Source: Methanosarcina sp. UBA293
Lineage (GTDB): Archaea > Halobacteriota > Methanosarcinia > Methanosarcinales > Methanosarcinaceae
Length of the DNA: 64,000 nucleotides
Direction of reading: 5' to 3'
NCBI GenBank assembly: GCA_002499445.1
Contig: DALS01000064.1
Span: 1 to 64,000 of the forward strand
Of the stretch, positions 34,016-42,925 are shown piece after piece. Position numbers and translations under genes: made by a program. A model generated the notes under the pieces. It did not search any database, had not been told where the DNA came from, and saw only the letters and a program-made list of their open reading frames with translations. How positions within the stretch are numbered: the stretch's first letter is position 1; every line of letters begins with the position of its first letter.

Positions 34016-35089
34016 ATGCAGGACTTTATAAAGATTTCAAATGAAATCATCCCTCTGGAAAAATCAGCTATAACTATAAAAAATAAGAATCAAGAAAGGC
34101 TTGAATTTTTCGAAAAAAGAATTCAAGAAATTGATCTATTTGAGAAGGACATAAGGAACTCTATTGGAAACCTCACAGCTGAAGTATACGCACCTGAAAT
34201 TCTAGAAGTCAAAGAGAGAACTCTTGAGACCTCCTCAAGCGTGGCGCTGGCAAAGAAAAACGAAAAACTTGCAGAGCTTGACAGAGAAAACAAACTGAAT
34301 CTTATGGAAACACAACAAATATATACAAGAATATTCTCATCCCTTAGTCCTTTTTTTGAAGACAGTATATATGGAGCTCAAAATGCGTACTACGCCTTCA
34401 TAGAGGATAAAACGCTGAGGGGAAAGCAGATCAGTTTTGTTGACAATATACAGTACGAATTTGAACTAATTTTTACACAGGATACTCTAAAAGTAAAAGA
34501 CCTGCAAAACTTGACTTTGCCTATATGGACAAAGAGTGGAATTCTATCTAGGGAGAGAAAAGTAAAAAGACTCGATGTTTCCGACTTCTATATCACGAAT
34601 GTTGAGTACGAGGGAAATAATCTAAGAACCGTGTTCGAAGACAGGAATGCGGAAAACAGATTCATTGTCTCATCGGATGAGAAAGCTTTTCTGATCATGT
34701 ACAGAGACTACGAGATTACACGAGATGAAGAACTGGCTGCTGATTTAGATAGAGATTCAGTCGATAAGTTCATAATAAAAATAAAGGAGTTCTTCATAGA
34801 ATCCGTGGTGTCTAAAAAGCTCAAACGTATAACACTTGACGGAAAAAACGTAATTGAAGAAAATAGAGTTTTTGATTGTCTTAAGTTAATTGCTTCCATA
34901 TACGGAAAACTGGTAATTGAGTGCCTTGAAAAAGGATATACTGAGGGAGAAATTACCATCAAGATCGAGGAGCCTGAAGGGATCAGGACAGAGAAATATC
35001 TTGAGAAATCGGAAGTTTCCAGAGAACTCTCAACCATTGGAAGTGAAGGACAGGAGCTCGCCAAACTCTTGAGAGTTGTTGAACCTTGA
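34016..35089 (+). CDS. Conserved-looking protein of unknown function, N-terminal coiled coil
   Basis: I do not recognise this 357-residue protein. Residues 15-110 are rich in E, K and L and likely coiled coil (EKRIQEIDLFEKDIRNSIGN...AKKNEKLAELDRENKLN). The rest is mixed alpha/beta with a SFVDNIQYEFELIF strand region and a charged C-terminal third (EGEITIKIEEPEGIRTEKY). No signal peptide, membrane segment or known motif is visible. It ends 31 bases before the MgtA-like ATPase, so the two are probably co-transcribed and it may regulate or assist that pump (inference). No strong ribosome site precedes the ATG. Confidence 0.6.
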   Translation: MQDFIKISNEIIPLEKSAITIKNKNQERLEFFEKRIQEIDLFEKDIRNSIGNLTAEVYAPEILEVKERTLETSSSVALAKKNEKLAELDRENKLNLMETQQIYTRIFSSLSPFFEDSIYGAQNAYYAFIEDKTLRGKQISFVDNIQYEFELIFTQDTLKVKDLQNLTLPIWTKSGILSRERKVKRLDVSDFYITNVEYEGNNLRTVFEDRNAENRFIVSSDEKAFLIMYRDYEITRDEELAADLDRDSVDKFIIKIKEFFIESVVSKKLKRITLDGKNVIEENRVFDCLKLIASIYGKLVIECLEKGYTEGEITIKIEEPEGIRTEKYLEKSEVSRELSTIGSEGQELAKLLRVVEP

Positions 35090-35120
35090 GAAGTTAAACG
35101 AGTAAGTAGGGGGAATTCTG

Positions 35121-37649
35121 TTGACGCAGATTCCTGATAACTTTGAATTCTGGAGCGTTCCAGTACCCGAAATGTTACAGAAACTGCAAACAACAGCCGA
35201 AGGCTTGAGTAGCTCTGAAAGTAGCGAGCGTCTTAAAAAGTATGGTGCCAATCTTCTTAAACCCAAAAAAAGTTCAGATGCCCTTAGAATCTTACTTTCC
35301 CAGTTCAAGAGCCCGATTACTATCATTTTGCTTTTTGCTGCTGGGCTTTCTTTCTCTCTTGGTGATACTACAGATACTATAATTATTGTAACCATTGTTT
35401 TTATCAGCAGTCTGCTGGGTTTCTGGCAGGAAAAAGGAGCTGCTGATGCCTTTGAGAAATTGCTCAGCGCAGTTGAGGTAAAGGCAGCAGTATTAAGAGA
35501 TAAGGAAGAAAAAGAAGTTCCTATAGAACAGATCGTGCCAGGAGATATAATAATCCTCAATGCAGGCGATATAATTCCTGCTGATTGCCTCATTCTTGAA
35601 TCAAAGGGACTTTTTGTCAATGAGGCCACTCTTACTGGAGAGACCTATCCTGTAGAGAAGTCAACAAAAACATTGAAAGCAGAGACCTCTCTTGCGCAGC
35701 GTACAAATTCCCTCTGGATGGGAACAAGCGTGGAAAGCGGAAGTGGAAGAGCCCTGGTAGTGTTTACAGGAAAAAAAACCGAATTTGGAGAAATCTCGGA
35801 AGAGTTAAAAACCAGTACTCCAGAAACTGAGTTTGAAAGAGGTATAGCAAAATTTGGCCATTTTCTATTGGAAGTTACCATGCTGATGGTTATTGCAATC
35901 TTTGCAATCAACGTCTATCTTCAGCGTCCTATTCTGGATTCTTTCCTTTTCTCCCTTGCTCTTGCAGTTGGGCTTACGCCACAGCTTTTGCCTGCGATTA
36001 TAAGTGTTAACCTATCTCACGGCGCAAGAGAGATGGCACAAAATAAAGTGATTGTCAAGAGATTAGCCTCAATTGAAAACCTCGGTAGCATGAATTTATT
36101 ATGCTCCGACAAAACTGGCACTTTGACCGAAGGGGAATTGAAACTCCACTCTTTCCAGGATATGAAAGGAGGTCAGAATGAAAAGATCCTTCTTTATGCC
36201 AGTCTCAATGCCTATTATCAGAAAGGCTTTAAAAACCCTATTGACAGAGCAATCTTGGCACAAAGCAAACTCGATCTGACTGAATATAGAAGTCTGGATG
36301 AGGTTCCTTATGATTTCGTACGTAGACGATTAAGCATTCTTGTCTCTAAAAATAATAAAAGTCTAATGATCACTAAAGGTGCGCTCTCAAATATTCTTGA
36401 GATTTGCACCTTAGCAGAGATTGAACTTGAAAAAACTGTAGAAATTTCTGAGGTCAAGGACCAAATCGAACAGCAGTTTAAAGAGTTCAGCGAAAAAGAG
36501 TTTCGGACACTCGGAATTGCATACAGGGACATGGATCAGCAGACTAAGATAGAAAAAGAACAGGAAAACGGAATGACTTTTCTCGGATTTCTCTTGTTTT
36601 TCGACCCGCTAAAGCCAGATATTGCAAAAACGATAGAAAACATGGGGCAGCTTGGGATTTCTCTAAAAATTATTACCGGAGATAATAGGCTTGTGGCTGC
36701 CAGTATTAGCCAGGAGGTAGGGTTCAAAGCCTCAAAAATTCTAACTGGAAGCGAACTTAATCGGATATCAACCGAGGCTCTTGTAAGAAAAGTAAATGAT
36801 ATTGACATCTTTGCCGAGGTAGAGCCAAGTCAGAAAGAGCGTATTATCCTTGCACTTAAGAAGAGAGGAAATGTTGTTGGATATATGGGAGACGGCATTA
36901 ATGACGCATCGGCTCTTCATGCAGCTGATGTTGGAATCTCGGTTGACAGTGCTGCTGATGTCGCCAAAGAAGCCGCAGATATTGTGCTTATGGAAAAAAG
37001 CCTGGATGCACTTGTTGAAGGCGTAAAAGGTGGAAGAAAAACTTTCGCCAATACCCTGAAGTACGTTTTTATGGCTACAAGTGCGAATTTCGGGAATATG
37101 TTTAGCATGGCAGGAGCGTCCCTTTTCTTGCCATTTCTTCCCCTGCTGCCCACACAAATCCTGTTAACCAATTTATTGACCGATTTCCCGGAAATGACCA
37201 TAGCCACAGATACCGTCGATAAAGAGCTGATCGATGAGCCACATCGGTGGGATATAGATTTCATCCGCAAATTCATGATTGTATTTGGTTTTACAAGCTC
37301 AGTTTTCGATTACTTAACCTTCGGTGTTCTGCTTTTCCTGCTACCTGGTATGATAGATCAATTCAGGACCGGCTGGTTTACTGAGTCAGTTATTTCAGCA
37401 TCCCTTATAGTACTGGTAATCCGGAGTAGAAAGTCTTTTTTCAAGAGTAAGCCAGGGAAATATCTGCTTGTAGCAACTATATTGATCGTAGTCCTGACTC
37501 TTTGCTTCCCGTTAACTCCTTTTGCAGCACCTTTTAGCTTTAAACCTCTATCGTTACAGATTATTTTAGTTCTCGGAGCCATAATAGGATTGTATATCTT
37601 TGCAGCTGAAACAATAAAGAGAGTTTTTTATAAAAAAGTAAAATTTTGA
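35121..37649 (+). CDS. mgtA: P-type cation ATPase, MgtA-like (type IIIB)
   Basis: An 842-residue P-type ATPase. The phosphorylation site is Asp330 in CSDKTGTLTEG, the actuator motif is LTGET, and the hinge is GDGINDASAL. The fourth transmembrane helix region reads AVGLTPQLLPAIISVNLSHGA, close to the MgtA/MgtB class of magnesium importers rather than calcium or proton pumps. An N-terminal cation-ATPase domain and about ten membrane segments are present. The start is a TTG with GGGGGA about eight bases before. Substrate Mg2+ is inferred from the class. Confidence 0.85.
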   Translation: MTQIPDNFEFWSVPVPEMLQKLQTTAEGLSSSESSERLKKYGANLLKPKKSSDALRILLSQFKSPITIILLFAAGLSFSLGDTTDTIIIVTIVFISSLLGFWQEKGAADAFEKLLSAVEVKAAVLRDKEEKEVPIEQIVPGDIIILNAGDIIPADCLILESKGLFVNEATLTGETYPVEKSTKTLKAETSLAQRTNSLWMGTSVESGSGRALVVFTGKKTEFGEISEELKTSTPETEFERGIAKFGHFLLEVTMLMVIAIFAINVYLQRPILDSFLFSLALAVGLTPQLLPAIISVNLSHGAREMAQNKVIVKRLASIENLGSMNLLCSDKTGTLTEGELKLHSFQDMKGGQNEKILLYASLNAYYQKGFKNPIDRAILAQSKLDLTEYRSLDEVPYDFVRRRLSILVSKNNKSLMITKGALSNILEICTLAEIELEKTVEISEVKDQIEQQFKEFSEKEFRTLGIAYRDMDQQTKIEKEQENGMTFLGFLLFFDPLKPDIAKTIENMGQLGISLKIITGDNRLVAASISQEVGFKASKILTGSELNRISTEALVRKVNDIDIFAEVEPSQKERIILALKKRGNVVGYMGDGINDASALHAADVGISVDSAADVAKEAADIVLMEKSLDALVEGVKGGRKTFANTLKYVFMATSANFGNMFSMAGASLFLPFLPLLPTQILLTNLLTDFPEMTIATDTVDKELIDEPHRWDIDFIRKFMIVFGFTSSVFDYLTFGVLLFLLPGMIDQFRTGWFTESVISASLIVLVIRSRKSFFKSKPGKYLLVATILIVVLTLCFPLTPFAAPFSFKPLSLQIILVLGAIIGLYIFAAETIKRVFYKKVKF

Positions 37650-37704
37650 GAACGGCCTGTAGTGACAGCGTGCTGACAGGAAAAGCCCCGTTTTACCTGA
37701 GTTG

Positions 37705-37911
37705 CTACAGTTTCCCTTCTTCATGACCTGCCCCTTCCGGCAGGAAGGGAGTAAAAATAACAACTATAAGCAATAAAAAAAAAGTGCCATAGACTCGAGT
37801 CGTTGCCTCAAACGTAGCATAGAAGATGAAAATCGTGAGCATGACCCAGACAATGAAGCTGAGCTGAAGAGCTATTTTTACTCTGTATAGTTTTTCCGTG
37901 TTTTCACTCAA
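37705..37911 (-). CDS. Small two-helix membrane protein
   Basis: A 68-residue protein with two hydrophobic segments (ALQLSFIVWVMLTIFIFYA and YGTFFLLLIVVIFTPFL). I do not recognise the family. I chose the TTG at 37911 (MSENTEKLYRVK) because GAGGGGGA lies about five bases before it; the frame opens upstream without a ribosome site. It is convergent with the P-type ATPase and may be independent of it. Small pump regulators of similar shape exist, but nothing in the sequence proves such a role. Confidence 0.5.
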   Translation of the reverse strand: MSENTEKLYRVKIALQLSFIVWVMLTIFIFYATFEATTRVYGTFFLLLIVVIFTPFLPEGAGHEEGKL

Positions 37912-38213
37912 GCAAATCCCCCTCAAAAATGCCTTCTTAAAATCCCAAGTAAAAATGATTCACGATTAGATAAATAGTGTTTGTTTGAAAGAAAGATCTA
38001 GAGACTTCAAAAATATAAATTTTGGACTCTTTAAAGAGCTGCCTGAAACTGCTGAAAACCTTGCGCTTGGGAATATTAAAGGCTGCAAACTCCAGCACTC
38101 TTATACAGGCATACAGGCAAATGAATTTGGTCCTACAATATCAGGCTCAGCTTTAATAAATAGAGTTTCCACTACAAACAACGAAATTTGACAATATAGA
38201 TTAAAATAAAAAA

Positions 38214-39923
38214 TTAAATCTCAATAAACTGTAGCAAATAATTTCCTTCACTTACTCGCTTGAGGAAGTCTCCTCTGTCAGTGTAAGGGATTCCAGCAAT
38301 TATAGAATCCGCAGCTTTCCTGCCAAGTCCAGGAAGTTCCCTAATAAGATTGGGAGAAGCGGTGTTTATACTCAGAGGGTAAGGAACACCAGTAATCGAA
38401 CGCATCCCATGCCCTGTAACCGTTACGTCAGTAAATTTCCGTAAAGGCAGAGAAGCAGGAATTCCTACTAACAAGGGATATGAGCCAAGTTGCCTTCCAA
38501 AAGTAATCCCTTTTTCGTGTATTTCACACATCACACTCCTGAGTACTGTACCTTCAGGCACAACGCGCCGCAGCATTGGAAGGTCAATCTTCTTCCTTAC
38601 CCGTTCCTTGTAGTCAAGAAAGAGCCTCTTGTGTTTCTTTGTGGCTTCGTCTTTTCCGTATATTGGGGTTCCCGGAAAAGCCATAACCTGGCGGATATTG
38701 ATCCTTCGCAGGAGCAAATCCGAGTCAAGCACATGCTTCAGGAAATCATAATTGAGCTGGAAAGTTTTCTTAGATTCGCCCATCAGCCCATGCACGAAGT
38801 TGATGCCTGGAAGTATTTCAGGAAGTCCATTTGCCCCTCGAATGGCTCCAAACTTGTTCACAAGTTTGATCGCCTCAAATACCTCATCAGGGGTTGCCTT
38901 AAGGGAATTCGCCTTAATTACTGCCCTATCTGCACTCTCCATTCCAAAAGCGATTACATCTCCTGATGTATGATATTTAATAATAGTCTTCAGAATCTGC
39001 TCAGACTCTTCAGGATAAGCCGCAAGTGTAATCGGGTTTGCGTTATCCATATGGAGCACTGACAGCTCTGGAGCTGAGTTTCGGATTCCTGTGTAGAGCC
39101 TTTCAATAGCCTCTGGATTGGGCTTTGGGACAGGTCCTCCAGTATCCGTGCCATGATAGGAAAAAAGGTCAGGCTGCCTGCCTATCCTGAAATAGCGGGC
39201 TCCGTGAGAGTAAAGGGCGGATGCCTCGGAGATTACATCTTCAACTGGTCGGTAGTCAGATACCCCATAAAAAGGTTCTGTGCAGAAGGAGCAGTGAACC
39301 TGTCTGCCGCAGCCCCTGTAGGTCTCAAGTTCGCACATGCAGTAAGGATAATCAGGGTGTTGTCTGATCAAAAAAGCCCCTCTGGGTCCCCAACGCCCGA
39401 TTTCGGCTGTTGTCCTGAAACGGGGATCTACAGCCTCAGGATCTCTTAGTTTCGCAGGAGAAACGTCTTTAATGTCGTCCTTAAAAAGATCATAAACAAA
39501 AGCTTCAAGGTCCATTCTGGCAAGCACGGTATTTACAAGGTTTACTCCGCCCCTAGTATCTTTTGCAGCCTTTCCGCCTTCGCTGCTGAAACCAAGCCTT
39601 ATAGGACCGCCTATAACTTTTACTCCTTGTGCAGTCCGGAAAATTGTCTCGATTTCCCCAAGCGTAATTGGGGAAGCCCGAAGATATCTACCTGGCACAG
39701 TCATACCTGCTATAACAATAACAAGGTCTGCTCTTCCTACAAGTTCCGCTGCCCCGGGCGGATTTTCTCGCAGGGTATCAATGGTTAAGTAGTGAATGTC
39801 CTTTTCGGAAAGCCCGCGTTCTCTGAGAGCGCCTGCTATATAACGCGGATAGGGAGATAGGTAAGGAGGGACTCCAAGGCAGGCAGGTTCGTCCACATAG
39901 CCGTCTATAACAAGTGCTTTCAT
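38214..39923 (-). CDS. Radical SAM protein with N-terminal cobalamin-binding-like and C-terminal helix-hairpin-helix domains
   Basis: A 569-residue euryarchaeal-type radical SAM protein. The N-terminal 150 residues resemble a B12-binding-like Rossmann fold. The radical SAM cluster cysteines appear in YRGCGRQVHCSFCTEP (a C-x5-C-x2-C spacing, longer than the usual C-x3-C-x2-C). A GMESAD motif and a proline-rich MAFPGTPIYG follow. The C-terminus has a helix-hairpin-helix, LIRELPGLGRKAADSIIAG, which usually binds nucleic acid, so the substrate may be DNA or RNA. Its reaction is not known to me. No neighbouring gene shares its strand closely. Confidence 0.75.
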   Translation of the reverse strand: MKALVIDGYVDEPACLGVPPYLSPYPRYIAGALRERGLSEKDIHYLTIDTLRENPPGAAELVGRADLVIVIAGMTVPGRYLRASPITLGEIETIFRTAQGVKVIGGPIRLGFSSEGGKAAKDTRGGVNLVNTVLARMDLEAFVYDLFKDDIKDVSPAKLRDPEAVDPRFRTTAEIGRWGPRGAFLIRQHPDYPYCMCELETYRGCGRQVHCSFCTEPFYGVSDYRPVEDVISEASALYSHGARYFRIGRQPDLFSYHGTDTGGPVPKPNPEAIERLYTGIRNSAPELSVLHMDNANPITLAAYPEESEQILKTIIKYHTSGDVIAFGMESADRAVIKANSLKATPDEVFEAIKLVNKFGAIRGANGLPEILPGINFVHGLMGESKKTFQLNYDFLKHVLDSDLLLRRINIRQVMAFPGTPIYGKDEATKKHKRLFLDYKERVRKKIDLPMLRRVVPEGTVLRSVMCEIHEKGITFGRQLGSYPLLVGIPASLPLRKFTDVTVTGHGMRSITGVPYPLSINTASPNLIRELPGLGRKAADSIIAGIPYTDRGDFLKRVSEGNYLLQFIEI

Positions 39924-40181
39924 GTCAATTCTTGTTTCCGTTATGTCAATTATTTTTCCATTACCTTCTTGTTTTCATTTGCTTGGTAGTCGAAAGTATA
40001 CAGTCCAATCAAGCATAAATTAAAGGTAGATGTAGAGTAAATTAAAGGTAGATGTAGACAAATAATGGTATAAAAAGCCTATATGCAAAGAAAGTATAGA
40101 ATAAAAAGCGATGTCGCTCCGAAACAGTGAAACTGGTTGAAAGATAAAAGAAATAAGAAAATGATTAAAGAAAATGATTAG

Positions 40182-40254
40182 GGCCGGGACCGAGAATTGA
40201 ACTCGGATCGTAGCCTCCACAGGGCCACAGGATAACCTCTACCCTACCCCGGCC
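40182..40254 (-). tRNA. tRNA-His (anticodon GTG)
   Basis: A 73-base minus-strand tRNA. The acceptor stem GCCGGGG/TCCCGGC, D stem GGGT/ATCC, anticodon stem TGGCC/GGCTA with loop CTGTGGA (anticodon GTG) and T arm CCGAG-TTCAATT-CTCGG all form. G at -1 pairs with C73, the identity element of histidine tRNA. CCA is not encoded and would be added by the CCA-adding enzyme whose gene is at 56.7 kb. No intron is seen. Confidence 0.93.
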
Positions 40255-40302
40255 ACAGGGGTCTGGTACTTCAGATTGAAGCAACCTATAGAAGGAGTTT
40301 TT

Positions 40303-40311
40303 TTATATAAA
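40303..40311 (-). promoter_or_regulatory. TATA box of tRNA-His
   Basis: On the minus strand TTTATATAA lies 49-57 bases before the mature tRNA 5' end, placing the start of transcription about 26 bases before the tRNA, a normal spacing for archaeal tRNA genes. Confidence 0.65.
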
Positions 40312-40417
40312 GTTTTTGCCGGAAAGAACAGGAGACCCTCCCGTGGAAAGAAGAAACTTCTGTTTTCCGGCCCTCTGGGCGCGCAAGATTAGGTAAAATG
40401 TCCTGCCTAAATTAGTA

Positions 40418-41200
40418 TTAGAGTTCCTTAAGCTTTTCAAGGGCAAGTTTTGCAGCCTTTTCTCCCGATAGGAGCATACCTCCAAAGACAGGGCCCATTC
40501 TAGGGGCGCGTGTTGCGGCATTTGCAGCCATGCCAGCTACAATCAGGCCAGGATAGATCTCCTGGGTTGCATCGACTGCTAGGCGTTCGCCAACCTCTGA
40601 CCACATGGGCTTTTCCCCAAGCAGCCCGAGTTCTCCAATTTTTGCATCGGGGATTTTCCTGAGAATGGTGTTACATACAACTGCATCATGCCCTGTCCCG
40701 TCAATTACGAGTTTTGTGCGGATCATGAGAGGATCCACATGCAAGCGTTGTGCCGTTATAGGCCCCCAGTTGATAACAATTCCAGTAACCCTATCATTTT
40801 CCCGAATCATGACGTCTTCAAAGCTCACAAGGTTGAAAACTTCAGCCCCTGCTGAAGTTGCTCCTGCGATCAGTTTCCCAACAGACTCTACGGAATTTGC
40901 CACATAGTACCCGGGCTGGTACTCTTTGTACCTGATCCCGAAATCGTCAAGGATGCGGCAGGCTTCTTCTTGCACAACTATGCGCGGGAACATCATACCA
41001 CCAGCCCACATGCCGCCCCCGAGTGACAGCTTCTGTTCATAAATAGCGACCTTTGCCCCTGCCTCTGCAAGATACTTTGCAGCCACCAGGTTTGCAGGTC
41101 CCCCTCCTATGAGTGCTACATCGATATCCGTATAATCTAGGAAAGTTCTAGAATACTCATCAAAAATTGCCCTTGTAATTATGACTTCATCAAGTTCCAT
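40418..41200 (-). CDS. thi4: Sulfide-dependent thiazole synthase Thi4
   Basis: Thi4 makes the ADP-thiazole part of thiamine from NAD+, glycine and sulfur. The 260-residue protein has the dinucleotide motif GGGPANLVAAKYLAEAGAKVAIYEQ and the C-terminal GMAANAATRAPRMGPVFGGMLLSGEKAA. In place of the sulfur-donating cysteine of yeast Thi4 it has His154 in LHVDPLMI, the mark of the catalytic archaeal enzymes that use free sulfide and iron. AGAGAT lies before the ATG. Together with thiC it covers both branches of thiamine synthesis. Confidence 0.93.
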   Translation of the reverse strand: MELDEVIITRAIFDEYSRTFLDYTDIDVALIGGGPANLVAAKYLAEAGAKVAIYEQKLSLGGGMWAGGMMFPRIVVQEEACRILDDFGIRYKEYQPGYYVANSVESVGKLIAGATSAGAEVFNLVSFEDVMIRENDRVTGIVINWGPITAQRLHVDPLMIRTKLVIDGTGHDAVVCNTILRKIPDAKIGELGLLGEKPMWSEVGERLAVDATQEIYPGLIVAGMAANAATRAPRMGPVFGGMLLSGEKAAKLALEKLKEL

Positions 41201-41388
41201 TTTAATCTCTCATAAAGCTTATAAGGTTGAAAGCCAGGAAAAAATTCAGGGCTTTCCAGAAGGAAATCAGGAATTGTTAACCCTGATCCATAATCATTGA
41301 ATTCACATTCTGATACAGGGCATTGCTATTAAAGTTGTTGGAATCGATGAGTAGAAAACCGAAAAATAAACTCAAAAGGTTAGAATAA

Positions 41389-41622
41389 TTGAAAGGTACA
41401 ACATTCGATATCTTGATAAATAAAGATCAAACCGGTGTTCCAGGATATTTTCAAGCTGTATTTTTAACATATCATGAACTGTTAATAGAAGAGGGCAAGA
41501 TAAGAGGGCAAGATAACAAAAAATTAGCGTCAAAATTAAACGACATTGGTGGACACATACATGTATATAAAGGAGGGGGAAAATGGAGTGCAGAAAATAC
41601 AAAAACAATTCTGTATATATAA
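41389..41622 (+). CDS. Small open frame, uncertain gene
   Basis: A 77-codon frame starting at TTG. The product (GQDNKKLASKLNDIGGHIHVYKGGGKWSAENT in its C-terminal half, split here only for description) has ordinary amino-acid content but no recognised domain and no ribosome site. It lies between divergent and convergent genes with an inverted repeat just after it. It could be a small gene, a fragment or chance. Confidence 0.25.
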   Translation: MKGTTFDILINKDQTGVPGYFQAVFLTYHELLIEEGKIRGQDNKKLASKLNDIGGHIHVYKGGGKWSAENTKTILYI

Positions 41623-41656
41623 CCTTCAGACCCAATAATGTAGAATTGTACTTTAA

Positions 41657-41720
41657 GTTGCTCATTGCCCAACCATAATCATAGCCTGTAGAATTGAAAA
41701 TAAGATGGGCAATAAGCAAC
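41657..41720. repeat. Inverted repeat with 15-bp arms
   Basis: GTTGCTCATTGCCCA (41657-41671) and TGGGCAATAAGCAAC (41706-41720) are complementary at 14 of 15 positions, with a 34-base spacer. The flanks also share TAGAATTG on the same strand. It may be a terminator between convergent frames or a remnant of a small mobile element. Confidence 0.6.
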
Positions 41721-41770
41721 TGATTCTGAACTACTTAAAATTGGCTGATACAGTAATATAGAAGGACAGG

Positions 41771-42310
41771 TCAAATATTCTGTTCAGCCTCTCCTCCATT
41801 GGTAAAGAACATTTTCTGACCTGTATCTCCGGAATAAAGTATAAGCTGCTCATTCTCAAGAGCTGCGGATTTTACATCAGTTAAAAGTGATAGATATTTG
41901 CTATCCATTGATTGAGGTCCGCATGCAACAAGTGTCATTACATGAGGATCAAGAGTTAAGCTATCTTCCTCCAGGTTATAGTTTCCACTGCCTCTGTTGC
42001 AATCGGCTTTGATATAATATGTACCATCGCGGAAGAAGGCAAGTGTATAATTCTCAGGATCAGACACTAAAGTTTTATTTTCAGAATTGAAAGACTGCTG
42101 GAAACCTGACCACTGCCATTTGACATCTATTAAAGAATCAGCAGAAATTATGCTGGAGTTTGCCGGAGTTTTAACAGGTTCAGGAGAAGTTTCCCCTTGC
42201 TCGGTACAACCTGGCGAGAAAGAAATCACAGTTATAACTAGGAAAGTAAAAAACAAAGAAGCTAGACCGATGGGTTTATTTCTTATTTTAACTCGCATTT
42301 TCCTTTTCAT
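41771..42310 (-). CDS. META-domain lipoprotein
   Basis: A 179-residue exported protein. The N-terminus has basic residues, a hydrophobic stretch (LASLFFTFLVITVISF) and a lipobox-like SPGC, so Cys35 is probably the mature start or lipid anchor. The C-terminal 120 residues match the META/HslJ pattern: WQWSGFQQS, FRDGTYYIKADCNRGSGNYNLEEDSLTL and MTLVACGPQSMDSKYLSLL, including the conserved cysteine pair. META-domain proteins are linked to heat or drug resistance in bacteria; the archaeal role is unknown. GGGAG lies seven bases before the ATG. It is transcribed alone. Confidence 0.8.
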   Translation of the reverse strand: MKRKMRVKIRNKPIGLASLFFTFLVITVISFSPGCTEQGETSPEPVKTPANSSIISADSLIDVKWQWSGFQQSFNSENKTLVSDPENYTLAFFRDGTYYIKADCNRGSGNYNLEEDSLTLDPHVMTLVACGPQSMDSKYLSLLTDVKSAALENEQLILYSGDTGQKMFFTNGGEAEQNI

Positions 42311-42579
42311 TGTATATCTCCCAAAGTGAGCTTGTAATCCGGTTAATCTTGGTGTATCTTTTAATCCAATGCATCTCTTTGATATAATATTTATTTAAAC
42401 TTCAATTTGATTCGCAGTCATCGGAAATTAACAGTAATCGAAAGTCAATGATGAAATATGTGAATCGATGTTTATGCTATCTGATTTGAGTTCAGAAATA
42501 CAGATTCCTATGTTTCTATAATCGACAAGGCTAACCTTATTGATAACAGAGGTTAATACTTGGATATGGGGGGAGAAGA

Positions 42580-42789
42580 ATAAAAATAAGCGCACGCAAT
42601 GTGCTGAAAGGCAAGGTAAAACGAATAGTACACGGATCCGTTAACTCAGAAGTAGCAGTTGAACTTCCGGGTGGTATGGAAATCACTTCCATTATTACAA
42701 AAAACTCAGCCGAAAATCTGGGTTTGAAAGAAGGGCATGAGGTATACGCAGTAATTAAAGCCACAAGCGTGATGTTGGCTTCTGACTGA
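42580..42789 (+). CDS. Molybdopterin-binding Mop/TOBE protein with AUA start
   Basis: A 69-residue single TOBE (Mop) domain, which binds molybdate or tungstate or senses it for transport or cofactor synthesis. The sequence KISARNVLKGKVKRIVHGSV, then EVAVELPGG, ITSIITKNSAENLGLKEGHEV and AVIKATSVML follows the Mop family almost exactly. Homologs begin M-x-ISARN. Here that initiator is ATA (42580-42582), with GGGGGG ending seven bases before. Upstream in frame there is no ATG, GTG or TTG back to the stop at 42544. A GTG at 42601 exists but would cut off the conserved ISARN strand and has no ribosome site. Confidence 0.8.
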   Translation: MKISARNVLKGKVKRIVHGSVNSEVAVELPGGMEITSIITKNSAENLGLKEGHEVYAVIKATSVMLASD

Positions 42790-42925
42790 CAAATGGAGTT
42801 TCAGTACTACAGAATTACAAAATCTTATAAGGATTCTTGAAACCAAAACTGGATTTTACAACTAAAAGTAATTTCTGTTATCTAAAGTCAAATTGATATA
42901 AAAACAGTTTTTCCTGAGAATCACC

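Noticed and set aside
37985..38191. 68-codon plus-strand frame between a small membrane protein and the radical SAM gene
   Set aside because: No ribosome site and no recognised motif; composition is not clearly coding.
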